64,000 bases of DNA from positions 2,914,001-2,978,000 of the forward strand of contig NZ_CP017186.1 in the NCBI RefSeq assembly GCF_001729745.1, written 5' to 3'. Shown piece after piece: positions 26,939 to 36,671 of the stretch (positions are counted from its first letter, which is position 1; the number at the start of each line of letters is the position of its first letter). The position numbers were made by a program, and so were the translations under genes. The notes beneath the pieces were generated by a model that was given only the letters and a program-made list of their open reading frames with translations, was not told the DNA's origin and made no database searches. The stretch comes from Enterobacter hormaechei subsp. hoffmannii (GTDB taxonomy: Bacteria; Pseudomonadota; Gammaproteobacteria; Enterobacterales; Enterobacteriaceae).

Positions 26939-28088
26939 TGGCTCTTCTCCTGAGCAGCGCGAGCCACAGGGCAAACAGGGCATCCAGCACGACCGCCAGC
27001 GCAATCGTGGGCACAACGCCCAGCAACACCAGATCCAGCGCGCTGCTGAGCAGCCCCTGGAACACCAGCGCCCCAAAGCCGCCCGCCCCGATCAGCGCGG
27101 CAATTACCGCCATCCCAACGGTTTGCACCGTCACCACCCGCAGGCTGCGAACAAGCAGCGGAAGCGCAAGCGGCAGCTGTATTTTCCAGAAACACTGGCG
27201 CGCACTCATCCCCATCGCATGGGCGCTTTCCAGCACGTCGGGCGGAACCTGGCTTAACCCCGCCACCACGCCGCGCACCAGTGGCAGCAGCGCATACAAC
27301 ACAAGGGCAATCAGCGCCGGGGTCAGCCCGGTTCCGGCAATGCCTGCCGCGGCCAACGCAGGGAAGGATTTAACCAGACCGGCGAGGGGGGCAATCAGCA
27401 GGCCAAACAGGGCAACGGAGGGGATGGTCTGAATAACGTTGAGCACGGTAAAGACGGCACCCTGGCGGCTGGGATGTCGGTAGCACCACATGCCCAGCGG
27501 CACGCCCAGCAGCAGCGCCGGGACCAGCGTCCCGAACAGGATCGTCAGATGTTGCGCCAGCGCGTTGTCAAACACCTCCTGACGGTTGACGTACTCTTTT
27601 AACAGCGAGAGTTGATTCAGCTCGCCGCTGAAGAGGATCAGCAGGGGAATCACCCAGAATTGCGCGTTCAGCAGCCAGCGCCACACAGGTATCGGCGTCA
27701 GGCGGCGAATGGCATCGCTACAGGCCAGCAGGCAGAGTGCCAGCCACAGCCACAGGCCGCTGCCAATCGACGTGCGCGCCAGCGGGCTTTCAACCGAGGC
27801 CATCTGCGTTGCCGCCTGTCCTGCGCTCCAGAACAGTACGATAAACAGCGCTTCGCTGAGCAGAAGCGTCAGCCACAGCGCGGTTCGCCCCGGCCAGAAG
27901 GCTAAGACTACGGTACTCGCCAGCGCCGCGCCCAGCAGCAGCGGCGTAAATGCCCAGATCTGCCACAGCGCGCGCGGTTCGCCCGACACCAGACGGTTTG
28001 GCGCGACATTCACAAAAGGTAACGCGACCGCCACGATGGCCACACAGACCAACAGCAGCAGGACGCGGTTATGACATTTTATTGGCAC
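26931..28088 (-). CDS. yehY: Osmoprotectant ABC transporter permease YehY
   Basis: 385-residue inner-membrane permease, longer than YehW because of an N-terminal block of extra helices. The ABC contact motif is '[23 protein letters not shown]' near residue 305. It lies 12 bases downstream of yehZ. The pair YehW/YehY forms the membrane channel of the betaine importer. Confidence 0.95.
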   Translation of the reverse strand: MPIKCHNRVLLLLVCVAIVAVALPFVNVAPNRLVSGEPRALWQIWAFTPLLLGAALASTVVLAFWPGRTALWLTLLLSEALFIVLFWSAGQAATQMASVESPLARTSIGSGLWLWLALCLLACSDAIRRLTPIPVWRWLLNAQFWVIPLLILFSGELNQLSLLKEYVNRQEVFDNALAQHLTILFGTLVPALLLGVPLGMWCYRHPSRQGAVFTVLNVIQTIPSVALFGLLIAPLAGLVKSFPALAAAGIAGTGLTPALIALVLYALLPLVRGVVAGLSQVPPDVLESAHAMGMSARQCFWKIQLPLALPLLVRSLRVVTVQTVGMAVIAALIGAGGFGALVFQGLLSSALDLVLLGVVPTIALAVVLDALFALWLALLRRRAND

Positions 28089-28100
28089 AGCCTTATCCCG

Positions 28101-29018
28101 TTACTTCACAAGCCCTTGTTGTTTCAGGAAGTCGGCAGCCACTTTTTTGGCATCCAGCCCCTCTACGGCAATGCTGGCATTCAGCTGTTGCAGCGTTTTC
28201 GCATCCAGTTTTTCAAACACCGGTTTGAGCCAATCGTCGATATCCGGGTAGGCTTTCAGCACCGCCTCGCGCACGACCGGGGTTGGGGCGTAAATTGGCT
28301 GAACGCCTTTCGGGTCGGTCAGGGTTTGCAGACCAAGTGCCGCGACCGGGCCGTCGGTGCCGTAAGCCATCGCCGCGTTGACGCCGGAGGTTTGCTGCGC
28401 CGCCGCCTTAATGGTCACCGCCGTGTCGCCGCCCGCCAGAGAGAGCAGCTGTGCCTGATCGAGCTTGAAATCATAAGCTTTTTCAAACGCTGGCAGGGCA
28501 TCAGCGCGCTCGATAAACTCTGCCGAGGCCGCGAGCTTAAACTCGCCCTTCTCTTTCAGGTAGCGGCTGAGATCGTCAAGCGAGGTGAGCTTGCCTTTCT
28601 CGGCGATATCTTTGCGCACCGCGATGGTCCAGGTGTTGTTGGCCGGTGCCGGTGTAAGCCAGACCAGCTTATTTTTTTCCGCGTCCAGCTTTTTGACTTT
28701 TTCGTACCCGGCTTTGGCATTTTTCCAGGCCGGATCGTTTTCATCCTTGAAGAAGAATGCCCCGTTGCCGGTGTATTCCGGGTAGATATCCAGCTCGCCG
28801 GAAGTGATAGCACCGCGCACGACAGGCGTAGTGCCAAGCTGCACTTTATTGACCGTTTTCACGCCGTGGCTTTCGAGCACCTGCAAAATGATATTGCCGA
28901 GCAACGCGCCCTCGGTATCAATTTTGGAACCCACCTTAACCGGCTCTGCGGCCTGTAACGGCAGGCTCAGCGCCGCCAGAAGCACCGCCGACCCTGTTAT
29001 CCCCTTAATAATCGTCAT
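28101..29018 (-). CDS. yehZ: Periplasmic glycine betaine-binding protein YehZ (OsmF)
   Basis: 305-residue periplasmic solute-binding protein of the OpuAC/ProX type. Signal peptide 'GSAVLLAALSLPLQAA', then 'VKVGSKIDTEGALLGNIILQ'. 'YPEYTGNGAFFF' and 'AMAYGTDGPVAALGLQTL' are the binding-site segments shared with E. coli OsmF. It is the first gene of yehZYXW, with the promoter in the gap before bglX. Confidence 0.95.
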   Translation of the reverse strand: MTIIKGITGSAVLLAALSLPLQAAEPVKVGSKIDTEGALLGNIILQVLESHGVKTVNKVQLGTTPVVRGAITSGELDIYPEYTGNGAFFFKDENDPAWKNAKAGYEKVKKLDAEKNKLVWLTPAPANNTWTIAVRKDIAEKGKLTSLDDLSRYLKEKGEFKLAASAEFIERADALPAFEKAYDFKLDQAQLLSLAGGDTAVTIKAAAQQTSGVNAAMAYGTDGPVAALGLQTLTDPKGVQPIYAPTPVVREAVLKAYPDIDDWLKPVFEKLDAKTLQQLNASIAVEGLDAKKVAADFLKQQGLVK

Positions 29019-29117
29019 TCTGCTTTCCTCATTATTTTGTGGCCTTTTTCATAGGCTTGAGAGAAAAGCGTAGCTTAAAACAGTGAATTTAACCGTTTTT
29101 CGTACCAGATGAGAGGC

Positions 29118-29138
29118 ATCCCCCGCCAGGCGGGGGAT
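29118..29138. other. GC-rich perfect palindrome between bglX and yehZ
   Basis: ATCCCCCGCC and GGCGGGGGAT flank one base. It lies 17 bases after the bglX stop and can form a very stable hairpin in the bglX transcript. It has no U-run, so it may protect the mRNA end or stop transcription only weakly. Confidence 0.5.
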
Positions 29139-29154
29139 AGGGAGAAAGGTAAGA

Positions 29155-31452
29155 TTATTGCAGTTCAAACTCGGCTTTGTTCACGCGGGCGGAATCCACG
29201 CCGATGAAGACGTTGAATTTGCCAGGCTCGGCATCGTATTTCATCTGCTGATTCCAGAACTTCAGCGCATTTACGTCAATCGGAAAGCTGACCGTTTTGG
29301 TTTCGCCCGGTTTCAGGTTGACCTTTTCAAAGCCGCGCAGCTGTTTCACCGGACGGCTCATGGAGGCCGTGACATCCTGAACGTACATCTGGATCACCGT
29401 CGCACCTTCGCGTTTGCCGCTGTTGGTCACCTCCACGCTGGCGGTCACTTTGCCGTCACGCTTCAGGGTCGGCGCCGACATTTTCACGTCAGAGACCTTA
29501 AACGTGGTGTAGCTCAGGCCATAGCCAAACGGATAGAGCGGGCCGTTAGCCTCGTCGAAGTAACGGGACGTGTACTTGTTCGGCTTGTCGGCGTTGTACG
29601 GACGACCGGTGTTCAGGTGGCTGTAGTAAACCGGGATCTGCCCGACGGAGCGCGGGAAGGACATCGGCAGCTTGCCGGACGGGTTGTAATCGCCAAACAG
29701 CACGTCGGCAATGGCGTTACCGCCTTCGGTACCGGCGAACCAGGTTTCCAGAATGGCGTCAGCCTGCTGGTCTTCTTTCACCAGCGCCAGCGGACGCCCG
29801 TTCATCAGCACCAGCACCAGCGGCTTGCCGGTGGCTTTCAGGGCCGCGATCAGGTCACGCTGGCTTTGCGGGATCGTGATGTCGGTCCGGCTGGAGGCTT
29901 CGTGCGCCATCCCCTGCGCTTCACCCACCACGGCGACCACCACGTCGGACTGCTTCGCGGCGTTAACCGCTTCGTCGATCATCTCTTTCGGCGTGCGTGG
30001 ATCCACCTTCACCGCTTCCTCATACTGGTTGAGGAAGGTCACGATGTCTTTATCGTCGGTGACGTTTGCGCCTTTGGCGTAAACCACTTTTGCATTATCA
30101 CCCACAGCGCTCTTAATGCCTGTCAGCACGGTAACGGACTGATCCGCCACGCCTGCGGCGGACCAGCTGCCCATGACGTCACGCTTGCTGTCGGCCAGCG
30201 GACCGACCACGGCAATGGTGCCGGATTTTTTCAGCGGCAGCGTGTCGAGACGGTTTTTCAGCAGCACCAGGCTTTCGCGCGCCACTTCGCGGGCTTCTTT
30301 GCGGTGCAGGCGGCTTTCAGCATTGGTGTCCGCCGGATCAGATTCCTTCGGCCCCAGATGGCTGTAAGGATCGTTAAACAGCCCCATGTCATATTTCACG
30401 TTCAGCACGTGGCGAGCGGCATCGTCCAGCTCCGCCATCGTCACCTTGCCGCTCTTCACCAGCCCCGGCAGGTATTTGCTGTAGTATTCGTCGCTCATGC
30501 TCATGTTGATGCCGGACTTGAGCGCCACGCGTACCGCATCTTCCGGGTCAGACGCTGTGCCGTGCTTGATCAGCTCTTTAATCGCCCCGTGATCCGAAAC
30601 GGTGATGCCCTTGAAGCCCCACTGGTCGCGCAGCACATCTTTCAGCAGCCACGAATCGGAGGTGGCAGGCGTGCCGTTGAGAGAGTTCAATGCCACCATC
30701 ACCGCGCCGCTGCCCGCGTCAAGCCCCGCTTTGTACGGCGGCATATAGTCGTTAAACAGGCGCTGCGGACTCATGTCCACGGTGTTGTACTCTTTGCCGC
30801 CTTCCACCGCGCCATAGGCGGCGAAGTGCTTGACGCTGGTCATCACCGAGTAACGATCTGCCGGACTTTTGCCCTGCATCGCTTCCACCATGGTTTTGCC
30901 CATCGTGGCGGTTAAATAAGTATCTTCCCCAAAGCCCTCCGAAGCACGGCCCCAGCGCGGATCGCGGGAGACGTCTACCATCGGCGCCCAGGTCATGTTC
31001 AGGCCGTCGTCTGCGGCTTCATATGCCGATACGCGCCCGACGGTTTTCACCGCATCGAGGTTAAAGGAGGAGGCTAAGCCGAGGCTAATCGGGAAGACGG
31101 TACGCTGGCCGTGCACCACGTCGTAGGCGAAGAACAGCGGAATTTTCAGGCGGCTCAGTTCCATCACCTGATCCTGCATTTTGCGGATATCCTGGCGGGT
31201 AACGGTGTTAAAAATGGCTCCTACCTGCCCGTCTTTGATCATCTCGCGAATGGCTTCTTTCGGGTTCTCCGGGCCGACGCTGATCAGGCGCAGCTGGCCG
31301 ATTTTCTCATCGACCGTCATCTTTTTGAGTAAATCCGTGACAAAGGCGTCGCGGGCTTCAGGCGTGAGCGGGTGATTACCAAACAAATCCTCTGCCAGCG
31401 CAGGTTGCAGCGCCAGGCTGACGGCGACACCTACAGAACATAGCCATTTCAT
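29155..31452 (-). CDS. bglX: Periplasmic beta-glucosidase BglX
   Basis: 765-residue periplasmic glycoside hydrolase of family GH3 that releases terminal beta-glucose. A signal peptide ('CSVGVAVSLALQPALA') is followed by a TIM-barrel domain with the nucleophile Asp in 'GITVSDHGAIKEL', an alpha/beta sandwich ('SRTDITIPQSQRDLIAALKA'), and a C-terminal fibronectin III-like domain ('VTASVEVTNSGKREGATVIQ'). Start 31452 gives the E. coli length; an upstream in-frame ATG at 31473 adds seven residues. It is divergent from dld. Confidence 0.96.
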   Translation of the reverse strand: MKWLCSVGVAVSLALQPALAEDLFGNHPLTPEARDAFVTDLLKKMTVDEKIGQLRLISVGPENPKEAIREMIKDGQVGAIFNTVTRQDIRKMQDQVMELSRLKIPLFFAYDVVHGQRTVFPISLGLASSFNLDAVKTVGRVSAYEAADDGLNMTWAPMVDVSRDPRWGRASEGFGEDTYLTATMGKTMVEAMQGKSPADRYSVMTSVKHFAAYGAVEGGKEYNTVDMSPQRLFNDYMPPYKAGLDAGSGAVMVALNSLNGTPATSDSWLLKDVLRDQWGFKGITVSDHGAIKELIKHGTASDPEDAVRVALKSGINMSMSDEYYSKYLPGLVKSGKVTMAELDDAARHVLNVKYDMGLFNDPYSHLGPKESDPADTNAESRLHRKEAREVARESLVLLKNRLDTLPLKKSGTIAVVGPLADSKRDVMGSWSAAGVADQSVTVLTGIKSAVGDNAKVVYAKGANVTDDKDIVTFLNQYEEAVKVDPRTPKEMIDEAVNAAKQSDVVVAVVGEAQGMAHEASSRTDITIPQSQRDLIAALKATGKPLVLVLMNGRPLALVKEDQQADAILETWFAGTEGGNAIADVLFGDYNPSGKLPMSFPRSVGQIPVYYSHLNTGRPYNADKPNKYTSRYFDEANGPLYPFGYGLSYTTFKVSDVKMSAPTLKRDGKVTASVEVTNSGKREGATVIQMYVQDVTASMSRPVKQLRGFEKVNLKPGETKTVSFPIDVNALKFWNQQMKYDAEPGKFNVFIGVDSARVNKAEFELQ

Positions 31453-31641
31453 GTTGTTATTCTCTCTCATCAATAACCGCGGGAAGCACCCGGCCAGACC
31501 GTGCGAAAAGCGCAGTGTGCCACAAAGCCTGAAAACCTTGCAGGGTTATTCTCTGATTTTTCTCATGAATACCCGACCGCTCAACGGCTAATCGCGCTAT
31601 GCTTTACAGCGAGAAATTTGCCCCACCACAAGGAGTGGAAG

Positions 31642-33399
31642 ATGTCTTCTGTTCGAACTAACGATAACACTACTTTTATTAACGAACTGTCGCGCCTGGT
31701 TGGTCACTCTCACCTGCTTACCGACCCGGCCAAAACCGCCCGCTACCGTAAGGGCTTTCGCTCCGGCCAGGGCGACGCGCTGGCGGTGGTCTTCCCCGGT
31801 ACGTTGCTCGAACTGTGGCGCGTGCTCAGCGCCTGTGTTGCGGCAGACAAGATTATTTTAATGCAGGCTGCTAACACCGGCCTGACTGAAGGCTCCACGC
31901 CGAACGGCAACGATTACGATCGTGACATCGTGATTATCAGCACCCTGCGCCTCGACAAACTGCACCTGCTGGACAAGGGTGAACAGGTACTCGCCTTCCC
32001 CGGCACCACGCTCTACTCGCTGGAAAAGGCGCTTAAGCCGCTGGGTCGCGAACCGCACTCGGTGATCGGCTCTTCGTGCATTGGTGCCTCGGTGATCGGC
32101 GGGATCTGCAATAACTCCGGCGGCTCGCTGGTGCAGCGCGGCCCGGCCTACACGGAGATGTCGCTGTTTGCCCGTATCGATGAAAACGGCAAGCTGACGC
32201 TGGTTAACCATCTGGGGATCGATCTGGGTGTAACGCCAGAGCAGATTCTCAGCAAACTTGACGATGACCGCGTGAAGGACGAAGACGTTCAGCACGATGG
32301 CCGTCACGCGCATGACCACGATTACATCACCCGCGTGCGCGATATCAATGCCGATACGCCAGCGCGCTATAACGCCGATCCGGATCGCCTGTTTGAATCC
32401 TCCGGCTGCGCGGGCAAGCTGGCCGTTTTTGCGGTGCGCCTCGATACCTTCCCGGCAGAGAAAAAGCAGCAGGTGTTTTACATTGGCACCAATCAGCCGG
32501 AGGTGCTGACGGAGATCCGCCGTCATATTCTGGCCGAGTTCACTCACCTGCCGGTGGCGGGCGAGTATATGCACCGGGACATTTATGACATCGCTGAGCG
32601 CTACGGCAAAGATACCTTCCTGATGATCGACAAGCTCGGCACCGACAAAATGCCGTTCTTTTTCACCATGAAGGGCCGCACCGACGCGATGCTGGAGAAA
32701 GTCTCGCTGTTCAAACCGCACTTCACCGACCGCTTTATGCAGAAACTGGGCAACGCCTTCCCGGCGCATTTACCGGAGCGGATGAAGACCTGGCGCGATA
32801 AGTATGAGCACCACCTGCTGCTGAAAATGGCCGGGGACGGAATTGCCGAAGCGCAGAGCTGGCTCACCGAGTTCTTCAAAACTGCCGACGGGGATTTCTT
32901 CGCCTGCACGCCGGAAGAAGGCAGCAAAGCCTTCCTGCACCGCTTCGCCGCGGCGGGTGCGGCTATCCGTTATCAGGCTGTGCATTCCGAAGAGGTAGAG
33001 GATATTCTGGCGCTGGATATTGCCCTGCGTCGCAACGATACCGAGTGGTTTGAACATCTGCCGCCGGAGATTGACAGCAAGCTGGTGCACAAGCTCTATT
33101 ACGGCCACTTCATGTGCTATGTCTTCCACCAGGATTACATCGTCAAAAAAGGGGTGGATGCGCATGCGTTGAAAGAGCAGATGCTGGCGTTGCTGCACGA
33201 GCGTGGCGCGCAATATCCTGCCGAGCACAACGTGGGGCATCTGTACAAAGCGCCGGAGACGCTTAAACAGTTTTATCGCAAAAATGACCCTACAAACAGT
33301 ATGAACCCCGGCATTGGTAAGACAACGCGGAAGAAATACTGGAAAGAGAGTGCCGAAACAGAGAAGCAAAATACGCAAGCCTCTGATGAACGCCTATAG
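31642..33399 (+). CDS. dld: Quinone-dependent D-lactate dehydrogenase
   Basis: 585-residue FAD flavoenzyme bound to the inner face of the inner membrane. It oxidises D-lactate to pyruvate and feeds electrons to quinone. The N-terminal FAD-binding PCMH domain includes 'LMQAANTGLTEGSTPNG' and 'GSSCIGASVIGGICNNSGGS'. The basic C-terminal membrane-binding part includes 'LPERMKTWRDKYEHH'. ATG 31642 has AAGGAG 7 bases ahead; upstream in-frame codons back to 31501 are not needed. It is about 14 residues longer than E. coli Dld at the C terminus. Confidence 0.96.
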   Translation: MSSVRTNDNTTFINELSRLVGHSHLLTDPAKTARYRKGFRSGQGDALAVVFPGTLLELWRVLSACVAADKIILMQAANTGLTEGSTPNGNDYDRDIVIISTLRLDKLHLLDKGEQVLAFPGTTLYSLEKALKPLGREPHSVIGSSCIGASVIGGICNNSGGSLVQRGPAYTEMSLFARIDENGKLTLVNHLGIDLGVTPEQILSKLDDDRVKDEDVQHDGRHAHDHDYITRVRDINADTPARYNADPDRLFESSGCAGKLAVFAVRLDTFPAEKKQQVFYIGTNQPEVLTEIRRHILAEFTHLPVAGEYMHRDIYDIAERYGKDTFLMIDKLGTDKMPFFFTMKGRTDAMLEKVSLFKPHFTDRFMQKLGNAFPAHLPERMKTWRDKYEHHLLLKMAGDGIAEAQSWLTEFFKTADGDFFACTPEEGSKAFLHRFAAAGAAIRYQAVHSEEVEDILALDIALRRNDTEWFEHLPPEIDSKLVHKLYYGHFMCYVFHQDYIVKKGVDAHALKEQMLALLHERGAQYPAEHNVGHLYKAPETLKQFYRKNDPTNSMNPGIGKTTRKKYWKESAETEKQNTQASDERL

Positions 33400-33454
33400 C
33401 CAAATTTAAGAGATTGTTAAGCTCTCCTCAATCGAACTAGAGTATCTGCCTGTT

Positions 33455-33476
33455 GCCAGAGAAACGTTTCTCTGGC
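33455..33476. promoter_or_regulatory. Perfect 22-bp palindrome downstream of dld
   Basis: GCCAGAGAAAC and GTTTCTCTGGC abut without a spacer. It is followed by TTTCC, so it may be a dld terminator. Its centre, GAAACGTTTC, also matches the core of Cra (FruR) operators such as the one at 63375. Either reading is possible. Confidence 0.4.
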
Positions 33477-33501
33477 TTTCCAAAAAAGGAGCGGGCAGAA
33501 C

Positions 33502-34056
33502 ATGTCGGCTGTAGAGATTTTACCCGAAACTGAAATCGAGGTGCGCGACGCCCTTCCTGACGATGCACATGCCATCTCGGCGATATACGCCTGGCATGTG
33601 CTTCATGGCCGTGCGTCGTTCGAGGAAGTTCCCCCCACCGTCGATGAGATGCGTCAGCGGATGAAGAGTGTGACCGACAGCGGTTTACCGTGGCTGGTTG
33701 CGCTGTATCGCGGCATTGTCGTCGGCTATTGCTACGCCACGTTTTATCGTCCACGCCAGGCCTACCGGTACACCCTTGAGGAATCCATCTATGTGGATGC
33801 CAGCACCACCGGGCGCGGGTTTGGCTCGGCGCTGATGGATGCCCTGATTGCACGGTGTGAGCAAGGTCCCTGGCGGCAGATGATTGCTGTGGTCGGTGAC
33901 GGAAACAATAATGCGGGATCGTTACGGCTGCATAAAAAACATGGCTTCGAGGTTGTCGGTCAACTGCGCAGCGTGGGGTATAAGAAGGGCGACTGGCGGG
34001 ATACGTTGATCATGCAGCGTCCACTCAACGATGGTGACTGGACGCTGCCGGAGTAG
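33502..34056 (+). CDS. GNAT acetyltransferase of the phosphinothricin/MddA type
   Basis: 184-residue cytoplasmic GNAT enzyme. 'VRDALPDDAHAISAIYAWHV' and 'SIYVDASTTGRGFGSALMDALI' (acetyl-CoA loop) followed by 'LRLHKKHGFEVVGQLRSVGYK' are typical of the PAT/Bar and MddA (YncA) group. Members acetylate phosphinothricin, methionine sulfoxide/sulfone or similar amino acid analogues. AAGGAG precedes the ATG by 10 bases. It is not found at this place in E. coli K-12. The exact substrate is unknown. Confidence 0.82.
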   Translation: MSAVEILPETEIEVRDALPDDAHAISAIYAWHVLHGRASFEEVPPTVDEMRQRMKSVTDSGLPWLVALYRGIVVGYCYATFYRPRQAYRYTLEESIYVDASTTGRGFGSALMDALIARCEQGPWRQMIAVVGDGNNNAGSLRLHKKHGFEVVGQLRSVGYKKGDWRDTLIMQRPLNDGDWTLPE

Positions 34057-34063
34057 GCGCTTT

Positions 34064-34149
34064 CGCCCGGTGGCGCTCCGCTTACCGGGCCTACGTATCG
34101 GGGCCGCTTTAGGGCCGTAGGCCGGGTAAGGCGAAGCCGCCACCCGGCA
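34064..34149. repeat. REP/BIME element between GNAT gene and pbpG
   Basis: Opposed REP units: CCCGGTGGCGCTCCGCTTACC and GTAGGCCGGGTAAGGCGAAG with GCCGCCACCCGGC. It lies between convergent genes. Confidence 0.85.
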
Positions 34150-34161
34150 CAGACAGGCGAC

Positions 34162-35085
34162 TCAGTCGTTCTGCGCCGTCGCCATCTGTTCCGCTTTCTG
34201 CTTTTTATACGCCAGCGCTGAAGCCGGCACCGGCTGCACTTTCCCGGTTTCAATCCAGGTGCGCAGGCGGCTGGCATCCGCAAAGTGGGTATATTTGCCG
34301 AAGGCATCCATCACCACCAGCGCCACTGGTTTACCGTTAAACACGGTGCGCATCACCAGGCAGTGCCCTGCCGCATTGGTAAATCCGGTCTTGGTTAACT
34401 GAATATTCCAGTTATCGCGATACACCAGATGGTTAGTGTTGCGGAACGGCAGCGTATACGCCGGGTTCGAGAATGTCGCCATCTCCTCACGCGTGGTGCT
34501 GAGCTGACCAATCAGCGGGTATTGCTTACTGGCGATCAGCAGCTTGGTTAAATCACGCGCCGTCGAGACGTTATGGATCGACAGACCGGTTGGCTCCACG
34601 AAATGGGTATTTTTCATCCCCAACGCTTTGGCTTTGGCATTCATCGCGCGGATAAACGCGTCGTAACCGCCAGGATAATGGTGGGCAAGGCTCGCCGCCG
34701 CGCGGTTCTCTGAGGACATCAGCGCCAACAGCAGCATATTTTTACGGCTGATTTCACTGTTCAGACGCACGCGAGAGTAGATCCCTTTCATCTCTGGCGT
34801 GTGGCTGATATCCACTTTTAGCTTTTCGTCCAGCGGCAGTCGTGCATCAAGCACCACCATCGCGGTCATGACTTTGGTTATGGAAGCGATCGGGCGCACC
34901 AGATCCGGGTGACTGGCGTAGATCACCTTGTTGGTCTTCAGGTCAACGATCATCGCGCTGCCGGACGCAATCTGGGGTTGCGCAGCAGCGGTGGCAACTG
35001 CGGGCGTTTTGGCGATGGCTGGCGCGGTAGCGGAGACGCCCAACAGTAGCGCAAGACTAAGGAGTGACACTCGAAATTTCAGCAT
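34162..35085 (-). CDS. pbpG: D-alanyl-D-alanine endopeptidase PBP7
   Basis: 307-residue periplasmic penicillin-binding protein that cuts DD-crosslinks in peptidoglycan. A signal peptide ends near 'APAIAK'. The three active-site motifs are present: S-x-x-K in 'IASITKVMT', S-x-N in '[18 protein letters not shown]', and K-T-G in '[13 protein letters not shown]'. Length matches E. coli PbpG (310). It stands alone, facing a REP element downstream. Confidence 0.95.
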   Translation of the reverse strand: MLKFRVSLLSLALLLGVSATAPAIAKTPAVATAAAQPQIASGSAMIVDLKTNKVIYASHPDLVRPIASITKVMTAMVVLDARLPLDEKLKVDISHTPEMKGIYSRVRLNSEISRKNMLLLALMSSENRAAASLAHHYPGGYDAFIRAMNAKAKALGMKNTHFVEPTGLSIHNVSTARDLTKLLIASKQYPLIGQLSTTREEMATFSNPAYTLPFRNTNHLVYRDNWNIQLTKTGFTNAAGHCLVMRTVFNGKPVALVVMDAFGKYTHFADASRLRTWIETGKVQPVPASALAYKKQKAEQMATAQND

Positions 35086-35215
35086 GATGAGACTTCTGAT
35101 AATGATTCACGCACGTTATGACGTACACCGCCTGTGTCGACGGATAAACACAGGCTGGCTTCGGCATCATAGCGGTCACCGTGCGTTGTCGCCAGCGGAG
35201 AATCATAACCAGATG

Positions 35216-35247
35216 CTGCATTGCTGGCATTTACGCCAGCAATGCAG
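35216..35247 (-). terminator. 13-bp stem-loop after yohC
   Basis: CTGCATTGCTGGC and GCCAGCAATGCAG flank a 6-base loop, starting 6 bases beyond the yohC stop. There is no U-run, so it is terminator-like or an mRNA-end stabiliser. Confidence 0.5.
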
Positions 35248-35252
35248 GGGAC

Positions 35253-35840
35253 TTAAAAGAGACGGTATCCATAACCCCAAAGAATAACTGTCAGGGCCAG
35301 TAGCGCCTCAAGGACCAGCACGCCGATGGCAAGCGTAGAGCTGGAGAAGCTCAGGCCCTCTTCTTTATTGATGTTGAGGAAGGTTGGCACTCCTACATAC
35401 AGCAGATAACCGGTGTAAAAGAGGGCAACCGTACCGATCAGCGCGCACAGCCAGACCAGTGGATAGAGCGCAACAATACCGCTTAAGAACAGCGGGGTCG
35501 CGACGTATCCGGCGAAGACCATACAGTGTGCCAGCGACGGGCGCTGCGGATAGTTGCGCGCCATCCAGTGGATGACCCGCCCCATTACCGCCACCCCGGC
35601 CAGCATCAGGCCATAAAACAGAATGGCCAGGTACAGTCCGGTAAACCAGGAAAGCTGAACCACGGTGCCGTCACCAAAGTTCCAGCCTATTTGCGTAGTA
35701 CCAATAAACGCGCAGACCACCGGCACCGCTGCCATCAGCAGGACGTGGTGGGTGTAGTGATGCGCGACCGTTTCGTTCTCGTTACGGATGACCTGCATTT
35801 CACGATCGGGATGGGAGAAAAGTCCCCAGACATGGTTCAT
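35253..35840 (-). CDS. yohC: Yip1-family inner-membrane protein YohC
   Basis: 195-residue integral membrane protein with five or six helices. The N-terminal 'WGLFSHPDREMQ' and central 'CMVFAGYVATPLFLSGIVALYP' are the Yip1-domain hallmarks. It is nearly collinear with E. coli YohC. GGGGGCG lies before the start. Function is not established. Confidence 0.93.
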   Translation of the reverse strand: MNHVWGLFSHPDREMQVIRNENETVAHHYTHHVLLMAAVPVVCAFIGTTQIGWNFGDGTVVQLSWFTGLYLAILFYGLMLAGVAVMGRVIHWMARNYPQRPSLAHCMVFAGYVATPLFLSGIVALYPLVWLCALIGTVALFYTGYLLYVGVPTFLNINKEEGLSFSSSTLAIGVLVLEALLALTVILWGYGYRLF

Positions 35841-35997
35841 AACGCCCCCTTGTTGTCGGCCCGTCAGCGATAGCTAAAGTATAATGCAGGCTTTAGATTA
35901 TTTTATGTACAGTGGGAAATTTCCGTTGATTGCCGCGTGGTTGATGGATGGGGTATATGATTAACGCAGGCACAGTAAGGGAGATGACATTTACTTA

Positions 35998-36570
35998 ATG
36001 GATATCAACGGTCTTATTGAACAATATGGATACGCCGCGCTGGTCATCGGCAGCGTGGCAGAGGGTGAAACCATCACGCTGCTGGGCGGAGTGGCCGCAC
36101 ATCAGGGATTGCTGAAATTCCCGCTGGTGGTCGCCGCCGTCGCACTGGGCGGTATGATTGGCGACCAGCTGCTCTACTTTCTGGGTCTGCGCTTTGGTCC
36201 GACGCTTTTACAACGTTTTGCTAAGCATCAAAAGAAAATTCGTCGTGCTCAGCGGCTTATCCAGCGGCATCCCTATATGTTTGTGATTGGCACCCGCTTT
36301 ATGTATGGCTTTCGCATCATTGGGCCAATACTGATTGGCGCGAGCCGCTTACCGCCGAAAATTTTCCTGCCGCTGAACATTATCGGGGCGATTGCCTGGG
36401 CGTTGATTTTTACCACGCTTGGCTACGTGGGTGGCGAAGTGATAGGCCCGTGGCTGCATAATCTCGATCAGCATCTTAAACACTGGGCCTGGCTGATCCT
36501 GGTTGTTGCGGTGGTGATTGGGGTACGGCTGTGGCTCAAGCATCGTGAAAAGCGGCGGGATGAAGAGTGA
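35998..36570 (+). CDS. yohD: DedA-family membrane protein YohD
   Basis: 190-residue inner-membrane protein of the DedA/VTT family. 'AEGETITLLGGVAAHQGLLK' carries the conserved Glu of the re-entrant loop, and 'RFMYGFRIIGPILIGASRLP' the conserved Arg/Gly segment. Family members move undecaprenyl phosphate or related lipids and help maintain the proton motive force. Which lipid YohD handles is unknown. Divergent from yohC. Confidence 0.93.
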   Translation: MDINGLIEQYGYAALVIGSVAEGETITLLGGVAAHQGLLKFPLVVAAVALGGMIGDQLLYFLGLRFGPTLLQRFAKHQKKIRRAQRLIQRHPYMFVIGTRFMYGFRIIGPILIGASRLPPKIFLPLNIIGAIAWALIFTTLGYVGGEVIGPWLHNLDQHLKHWAWLILVVAVVIGVRLWLKHREKRRDEE

Positions 36571-36588
36571 GTGCGGCCTGCTGCCCCT

Positions 36589-36666
36589 CACCCTACCCCT
36601 CTCCCCTTTGGGGAGAGGGAACTTTATACACCCTCTCCCCTTTGGGGAGAGGGCTGGGGTGAGGGG
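36589..36666. repeat. Tandem GC-rich hairpin repeats after yohD
   Basis: Two copies of CCCTCTCCCCTTTGGGGAGA plus GGG are separated by about 12 bases and flanked by CCCTCACCC and GGGTGAGGGG. The whole stretch is close to one large inverted repeat between convergent yohD and yohF, probably acting as a two-way terminator. The same unit recurs at 56468. Confidence 0.75.
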
Positions 36667-36671
36667 AATGT

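Noticed and set aside
29158-30915. Plus-strand 585-codon frame opposite bglX
   Set aside because: His/Arg/Val-rich antisense shadow of a well-supported GH3 enzyme.
36589-36666. Repeat considered as an ERIC element or IS end
   Set aside because: Too short and lacking the ERIC core; no transposase or target duplication is visible.
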